From the NCBI GenBank assembly GCA_029964075.1, contig CM057141.1, positions 15,810,001 through 15,874,000 of the forward strand: a stretch of DNA of 64,000 nucleotides, given 5' to 3'. A program made the position numbers and the translations under genes. How positions within the stretch are numbered: position 1 is the first letter of the stretch; each line of letters begins with the position of its first letter. The notes under the pieces were generated by a model. It was not told where the DNA came from. It saw nothing but the letters and a program-made list of their open reading frames with translations, and ran no database searches. This stretch comes from Patiria pectinifera (Eukaryota; Echinodermata; Asteroidea; Valvatida; Asterinidae). Below, piece after piece: positions 45,701 through 54,700 of this stretch.

Positions 45701-48700
45701 AACAAAGCGAGTTAGTGCGGACAAAGATTTTAAAGAGAAAATGAGCAGGTAAACAAAAATATACAGAAAAGGAGAACCGTCAACATTTGGATGATTGCAA
45801 CCTAAACTACCACAAGAATCTAAGTAGGTACAAATACATGCATCTGCAAAATTTTCCTTCAACAAAAAAGCCAGAAATGAAAATGATTACATCCAACAAT
45901 TGTCACCAATGCTTGCAGATGTGTATAATTTAAAAAAAAGAAAGATTCACAACTTGTTCCATTTCTCTTGAGAAATAAGTGTTTACATTGAACAACAATT
46001 TGCAGACAATAATTTATTGCAAGTGAACCAGCACGTGTCATGCAATGGGCATGGACAGGTATGCCCATATTTGGTCAGATCATGATGAATTGCAACAGTC
46101 TGGCATACCCTGGGCACACAGTAAATCACAACGCAACAAAAAAAAGGAAACGAGTCCACATATGTGATGCGATCAAGCTAAATGAGTCGTTTGTTGACCC
46201 CGGTCAAAAAACCTTTTATTACAGAAAAAAGAAGAGCACAGCAGCATTACTGCTGTGAAACATGCATGATGCTGATAGTTCAAAAAAAATTATGGAAGTC
46301 GGAACACCAAGAGATGTGATGAAGTGATATAATGAAGTGGCCCTATTTTGGCCTGTATCTCCAAATGAAAATTCCCGACAAACGACTCATGTAGCTTGAT
46401 AGCATCACATATATCCATGCACACTGTGCAGCAAAGGACACAAAACAGAAACAGTACGATCTTCATACCCTACAGCACTCTAGGAATGAGCACTTTCTAT
46501 TGCATGTCTCTCTGCTTCAAACATGTATGCCACCATACATTTTTGTAACCCTGACATTTTTCAAAGTAAACACGTGCCTACTTTCTGCATGCGTAATTTT
46601 GCTATTAGTATCATGCATTTAACTAAATTACATGTAGCATAATTTGCATTTCCTTTTGACTGGCCAGAATGCTCACTTGTCGCATTTTGATAATTGGTCG
46701 GCGGCCATGTTAGTCATGCAGATGCACAGTGTATACGTATAGCATTTAATCACTAAACTGACAAAAATGCAAACGTTAAATGCAAACGTTTAAGTTTGCT
46801 TTGCACAATACTTATATCGATATTCCACAAGGCCCACAAGGGCAAAAGGTGAGAATGCCAGTACAAGAGTTTCAAATTAAAAAAAAAAAAAAAAAAAAAA
46901 AAATGATTTACCCATTTCATGCTTTTTGGGAATTCAACAGTTTTCTTTCAGACTTCGTTATTTCAGGCGGATTCGGTATGCTGTACAGTTAATAATTAAC
47001 TGTTGAAGTGTAGTAACCCACACTTCAATTGTTAATTCATTTCACAACCAGTATTTTCCCCCCTTTTAAATTGGAGAGTTTTGTACATGTTCTTTAATTC
47101 TTAAAGGGAATATACATCATTTGCTTTTGCTGTAATTTTCAGAAATGGATGGAATTGGGGGGAAATAATATATAGCAAATATTACACACTTTTTTTTTTT
47201 TTTTGGGTTCAAAAAAAATAAAAAAAAAAAAGAAACATTTTCCTGTAGTCTGGTTCCCTGACCCCATATAAAAAGAAAAAGAGCAGTTTACATACACATT
47301 TGGGAGGAAGGAGTCAACCAGTCTAGCTGGCTCTGGCTCGTTTTTGGTTTTTTGTCGTATGCAAACAAGTGCAAAGGCGATGGTCAATTGGGGGCCAGTA
47401 AAAAAAAAAGTTTTTCCATGCCTCGGGCCGATCATCGAAATTGAATGAAAAAAAAACAACTTTTCTTGAAAATGACAGAATACCAGGTGCCATGATTTTA
47501 CATGATTTTTTACACTGCGATTCACTAACAGTCAATGGTAGTCAGCATGGTATTTCAAAATTTTTTTTTTTTTTTTTTTTTTGTGTTTTCCCTTTAATAA
47601 TCCTCTGTATGTTCCTTTTTATCTACAGGCTCATTTTGATGAGTGACTACAAATCTAACAAGAGCTTATTTCACAATTGTATTTTGCAGAGCGGAATTTC
47701 GCTCACATTTCACACTCATTTGCAAGTTACAAGGTCTACATGTACCACTACCATTTATTTGACAGCAGATGGCTTTCTCGTGCGGAGTTCTATTTGTCAA
47801 CTTGATCACATACCTCAAGGTCACTGTCATATGTGGAGCTGGCCAACTGACATTAATATGACTCATCGAGAGTGATATTGACAATTTTTATGGTTGGGGG
47901 TTTTCTTTCTGGAATTTACATAAAATATGAACAGCGAAAGCTTGCCGGAAGTACAGTACATGTATGATGTAGATGTACACATGTACATTTCATTTCTGTG
48001 TACATGAATACACGCAAATGCAGGTTTGGCTCAAATATAACAACAATAGGCCTATTATAAGATGGAATTGATAAGAACAATAGGCCTATTATAAGATGGA
48101 ATTGATAAGAACAATAGGCCTATTATAAGATGGAATTGATAAGAACAATAGGCCTGAAACATTGCAAGCTTTGTACAGCATTATGTGCACATTCTTATGG
48201 GAGCCAGGTAGGGATGAGATCCGTAGGGACACCATATGAAAGTGCACATAAACAAAGCGTGAAGTTGTTATTTTTGAGGTCTATTATGTGGATGGGAACT
48301 TCACTGGAATCCCCTAGAGTTAAGCAGGATTCTTGTGTGTCATATTAGAAGAACCATCACCATCAAAATGACAGACAGTAACAGTACAAGTACTGGCAGA
48401 AAATGCGTTAAAAATTTGACGCTAACAAATGGCATTAGAACTATATGATCAATCTATATAAGTTGTGTTTTAATTATGTCACTATTGACTTCCATTAGTA
48501 TATTCTCTTAAAATTAGTTCAAACGAGTACTAAAAACCAGTACCACATTTTTTTATTGAGTAAATATATTTACATGTATGCCCCATAATACAAGACTCAA
48601 AAACTGTATCTTTGTGCTTCATGCATGTACATTACATTAATAAGAAGGAGGGGGTGGGGTGGGAATATCACACAACATTGAAACTTGGTTCAATCGTCGA

Positions 48701-51700
48701 TGTGGACACTGTTTCGTCGTCCGCTCGTATTACGCATATTAGCCCCTGATATACCTTAATTTTTGTTTTTAAAAAGATGTCACCTTTAACTGAGATCTCA
48801 ATAAATCTCAACCTCGCTTGACACTTTTTGTAAATGAACCGACGCGGGAGGAATTTCCCAGGAATTCCAAAATTATCGGCGGCCGTCTGCGGACTGACGA
48901 GGCATGGGAACAGAAGCCGTGACACGGTGACAAGAGGCCAAATATTGTGACATCAGATATCTCTGTGTGTGTCTCCGTGGTATGGGATCTCTAAAGCGCC
49001 TAGGGGATAGCAATGCTGACACACTGACTGAACATGACGGCATGTGCTTCTGCTTAAAGCTACAGTCCATCATTTGCAGCTATGCAAAAAGTAACTGACG
49101 TAATTTTTTTGTTGAAAAACATACTTGGTTGAAAGATAGCAAGGGGACTAAACTCCCATAATTTTAAATTATGATTCTCTCTGGCAAGCTGTCATTTTGA
49201 AGAAAGCGACAAAAGAAGGCCTTTCCAATGGTGTTTATTAGGTGAAGCGTGCGCAAGCGTTGACACGACGCACACACGCGCCGTTGCTATAATTTGGCGG
49301 ATCAGTGCGCGACATCGCGTAGCCGCAATCGGCTCTGTGAGAACATGTCTCAGACCCTGAATTCAGACCCAATTCAAAACATGATTCAGCAACTTTTATT
49401 TGAATTTGAGATCCTAGAATGTTGTTTTTCGCGAAATATACAGCTGAAGCTTAGCTGAAACTTCATCAGGTCAGTTGTTCAGCACCCTTCTTTAGATTTT
49501 GAGCACGTTTGTTGCTTCAAACGAACAGAATGCACAAATTACAAATGATGGACTGTACCTTTAAACATAGAATGTTCAGTTTACATGTATATCACGGAAA
49601 AAAAAATCAAATCTTTTAACCTACATTTTTAACCACAAATAAATCATTTGAATGGGCATGGTTTATCACAGAGAATGGGAAATATTTACAAAAGTTTAAG
49701 AAAGCAATGTTTACAAAATATACATTCTTGCATCCAAACTAGGACAAAATATAAAGTATTCTATTTAGTCTATTTAGAGGATGGACGTCTGCATGTAGCT
49801 TTTTTATACTTCTTCAAAATGAACTGTGAGAACAATTTTGTCCAAATTTTCGGAAATTTCATGGCACCTTGCGACTCTGTAAATTGTCTGGTTGTAATAT
49901 TCAAAATTGATTTGTTCATTCTATATGATGTGAGTATTATACAAAAGGGTAAACGTGGTTGGTACAACGTACATTTGTAAACTCTAACCTTTTCAATTCA
50001 CCGAGTACACGTACACATATCTGCATATTTGGGCACCTGAATTAACCAACTGTATCCGCACCAGCCATGGGCCAAGTTTTTTTCTAGAGGGGGCAAAGCC
50101 CATTTTCCCAAAAAAATTCTTATATTTTCTCTGGTATATTCTCAATTTATCATTTTTTTTAGGTTGGGTGGTGGACATTTACCCACCCCACCCCCATTGA
50201 CACACCTACAGACGCCCATTTTGTTAAGTGTGTATTAAATTAATAGCAAATATGACTTCGCACCTCCTTTTCCTTTCTTTTAAAATTGTTTTGCTTCCTT
50301 TAAAAAAATTTTTTAAATTTTTTTTCCTTTCCAGGGAGGGGCAAGCGCCCTCCCCCCCCTTGCCCCATCCTGGCGACGCCCATGGCACCAGCCTACTTCA
50401 TTATTTAGGACACGCACAACTGAGACTAGCCTGATTTTTTTTTACAGTAAACCTTCACAACAATGAAATAAGTCCAAAAACTGGAGCAGTTTGATCATAT
50501 GCTCATTCGCGTGACTGATTCAACACATTTTAGGAGCCGGTCTCGCTTGATCGCCCCGCATGCGACAGCTAATATTTTTGCTGCGATCACTCGCCCGTTG
50601 AATATGTCAAGCTTTTCCTCCACGAAGTTCATAGTGATAAAATTTTATTTCATAACACGTTTTAAAGGCGACTTTAATTAGTACTTAAAGAGGATACTGA
50701 TTTGTTTGAGCTTGCAGACACAACGGATATAAAATTGGTTGTCACTACAAAATGAAAAAGAGGTACACATTTTGTGTCTTCGTACTTTGTAAATCAACAT
50801 GATGCTTCTGTGTACTTCAGATTCAAACTGTAAGATTTCTCAGTGACGTACCGGTATTATTGCCATGTTAATATTAAAATTATTGTGTGGGTTTTTTTTC
50901 TATTGAAACTCTGATTTAAGAGGACATATTGCTGCCATATTTCACTCCACGTTTTACAGTGCAAACAAGATGCATCCTGACAAGATTTATGGCACTTTCC
51001 CGATAGGGAATATCCCTGAAATTTCTGAAATGCATTCCGCATACTTCTGATGATCTTTAGTAATAGTAATACTCTGCAGACTGGAGTTTGCATGACACTG
51101 AGCTTGTAAACCTTTTTACAAAGCAGTATTTGGTTTAACACTGCATACTTTTAAAAAACATTTAGTTTTCATAGTAATTAATGTAATTACGTACATGTGC
51201 TTGTGCATGTAATTCATTGTTAACCCATTCTTTTTCCAAATTTCAAGTGAGTGAACTTTCAACCTTTTTCTAAATTATTCAATAAAAAAAATGTATAAAA
51301 TTTCCAAATTTGTTCCATTCTAGTTAAAAGATTGGAACTGGAAATTTGTCTTGTTTGAATGATAGAGACTTGTCTAATCATGTATGGCTTAGCACCAAAC
51401 ATTTTAATTACACTACGTGTAGCGTAGCTATTGATTGTTTCATGCAACAGTATACAATGTACCGGTACATAGTGTACAAATATAACATGGTTTGAAGGTG
51501 GATGGTCGATATTAGCTCCCAGGGCATTGGAAGTTGACAAACTACGGTATTTCCTGAGACGAAGCCGAGGAAACTAGTTTGCCCCCCATGCCACAGTTCG
51601 ACGACTGCACAATAAGGCGCATGCATAGTAGACCATCACATGGGTATCCTACATGAATATATTCACCCCTCGCATGCAAAACTAGCAGCCGACATGTGAT

Positions 51701-54700
51701 GGTCAATGGACCAGTAGGAATTCAGCTCTCGCTCATAAATATGTATGAGGTACAGTAATAAGAGATCATGCATATATGCAAATTAAGCAGAAGTAAGTAC
51801 AACCTCTTGCCCCTCTCTATTCGCCCACATGCCAAGATCTGAAATTTTCCCATTGATAGCCGTCTGTTTATTTACGACTTATATAATTCAATTTGTGAAC
51901 AAATGTCCATTAGGCCAAATAAAAAAAATCTTTAGCGTCCCCACCTGCTTCCTTTTTGGCGGCCGCCTTCTTTTTTCTTTTTTTCTTTCTTTTTTTTCTT
52001 ATATTAAATCGAAAAAAAAATGATAAATCTTTAACAGTGACATTATTTTTGGCCTCTTTGTCTGTTGCATCAGCCCATATAAAGCTGGTACGTCATTCCT
52101 GAGTCCAAATGGCAGCCATTTAAAAAAAAAAGAGGTGGCCACCTTGAAAAATAGCCCGGGCAGCCATTTTTCGAAAAGGCAGGATGCCAAACATGTTTTT
52201 TTTTATTTGGCCTTATACTTCATCCTCTAAAAAACCCACAAGTAAACAATGACTAAAAGACAGACTTTCCAAACTGTAAAAGTTTGACAGATACATGTAA
52301 GACTTACTGTTCTGTAACAGGTACATGTAGAACAGTAAAGAACATGCATACGGTACATGTATGCACTTCAGGTACAGTGCCTTTCTGGATTAATTTTAAC
52401 CACCAACACCACCACTTGACAGACGATTAGTGCAAACACAACCTACTCATAACCGACTGAATCGCTAGAATTTGTCCTCGTATTGTTTATCCGCAAAGTA
52501 CTCCAATTCTTCCATCAGGAAATGGGGAATTCCTGAACCTTCCACTAAAAAAATTGGCATATTTTTCAAACTGGCGTATTTAACAGCCTCAACTGGAAAG
52601 TCCAAAAGCAAATTTTGGGAATCAATTTCAAAGTCCACGGATGAGTCGAGAAGAAAATACCCTTGCAATTCAGTCAGGAGAAAGATAGTTGCCAGCGTCG
52701 GCCTGTTTAACCCTAACTCCCTAGGCCTTTTTGCTCAATCCTGCAAAATCCTCCAAATGGCCTCATGGAAAAATAGCATTTAGTTTCAATCCTGTAAATT
52801 CGTCCATTATTTCCTGAATATGGTCCGGGGAGGGGTGACTGCAAAATGAATCCTGCAAAATCCTGCAGCATTGACTGTCAATATGTTGAGGCTTGGCCAG
52901 TGACATCCTGGAGCAGTACAGGGGGATTTCAAGCATAATCCAGGCCTATATTTATGCACGGCTGAGCAAAAACAACACAAGGTCCGGCCCAAGACCTTGA
53001 CAAAGTGCATCCTAAGAAATAAGCAACGCACATTTGCCATGTAACCTCAATCCTCCAAATTCCTCCACTTTGGCAAAGAGCATTTTGAAGGATTCAGGGC
53101 GGTTAGGGTTAATATAAGGAAAGGTTAGTTTCACACCAAATACCATTTCAAAAAAAAAAGTGCAGTCACACTACCTTCAAACTGTTTGGGGTGTGCTCTT
53201 TGTCTTTGGGTCCATTCCTCCTCTGGTTTGTATAAGAGCGCAGGAGGGGATTATAAGGGGCAACAAGGGGTGGGGGAGGGGGTCGGGGAAGGGATGGGGT
53301 GCGGCATAGGGATGGGGCGAAGGGGTGAGGGAAACGGTGGGGATTTGGGGAGGCAAAGATGGTGCGGGGAAGAAAACAAGAAACGGCAAAAATGAGCAAA
53401 CTTGGCAGGCGTTCAAACGGTGCAAAATGTTTCCATGAAAGGTTCACCAAAAAAAGAAACAAGTTATTTCAGATGAGGTTATTATGAATCATGTGCATGC
53501 TTTGAAAAATATGCAAATTAATCCCAGCCCTAAAATGTGAATTAAGCCCTTCTCAAATCCAAAAAGTGTAAGAGGAGAAAACGCAATGTTATCAATTGAT
53601 ATATGCAGACCAACTGCCAAACACGGACATTAAAAAAGTTTGCTGGGATTCAATTTAGGAGGAAATTAATACACTTTTTCCCTCAAGTGTTGCTTGAAGC
53701 TTTCAAAACCACCGCAGTGGAAAATCCAACTAAACAGTCTGCACGACATTCACTTGAAATCTTTTCAAAACGACGCTTGGAATGCAGGACTGTAGTGGGC
53801 AAATAATGGCATTCATTCTAAAAAAAGGAAATTCGCACCCGGCAGGAAATGTGAATTTGTGACCAGCTCCACACAAAAAAGGGTGTTAAGTCCTGCTGTG
53901 CACTATTGTGTATTGGCCCATTCGACATTGAGAGCCTTGACGTCAAAAGCTACGTCGCTGCAATATTTTTGATTCCAAAAAGGTATCTAAATAGTTCTTA
54001 TCAACGGGATGGAATCCTATATTAGTACACATGTACATGCTGCTATTGAGAGCCTGGGTGAAAATTTCGTCAAAGTGCGTTTTTAATTTTGTGTCGTGAA
54101 TGAAATCTTTAACACCTGAAGTTTCAGGGTTCATTCACAGGAATGTTGATTTCAATCAATAAAGTGGGTATAAAAATTACGATTTTGTGTACATCATGCC
54201 CAAATCTAAAACAGAGCCAGCTATTTCAAAGTCTGTTTTTTTCAGTTGTGGAATTTGATCTCTAAGGAAGTATGTCATATCTACAGAATGGGAGGGGCTA
54301 TGGAGCTCTATTTTATACCAAATGAAAGCATACATTGTGGACTTTCAATCATGTATATAACTCAATATCATTTTTCTTTGAAACATAAAACCCTTTTTTG
54401 TGGAGGGGTTCACATTTGTGCATTGTGATTGTGAGGGGCACATAATACGTGCAGAGCAATAACAGCGTTAAATGTTACCTTCACAGAAATAACTTAAGAT
54501 ATAAAATGTACAAGTGAACCAATGAAGCTCGTCTCATAAAAGAAATTGAGATTAAATAACTTGTGCAAATCAAAGAGAAAACAAGAAAGTGCCAGTACGT
54601 TTTTCCCCATAATGTGTACTTTTTAAACTTTGAAACATCGAAGAAAAAAAAAAATAATTGTTAAACATTAGTGCATGTTGTCAGAGAAAAATCAAGGGAA

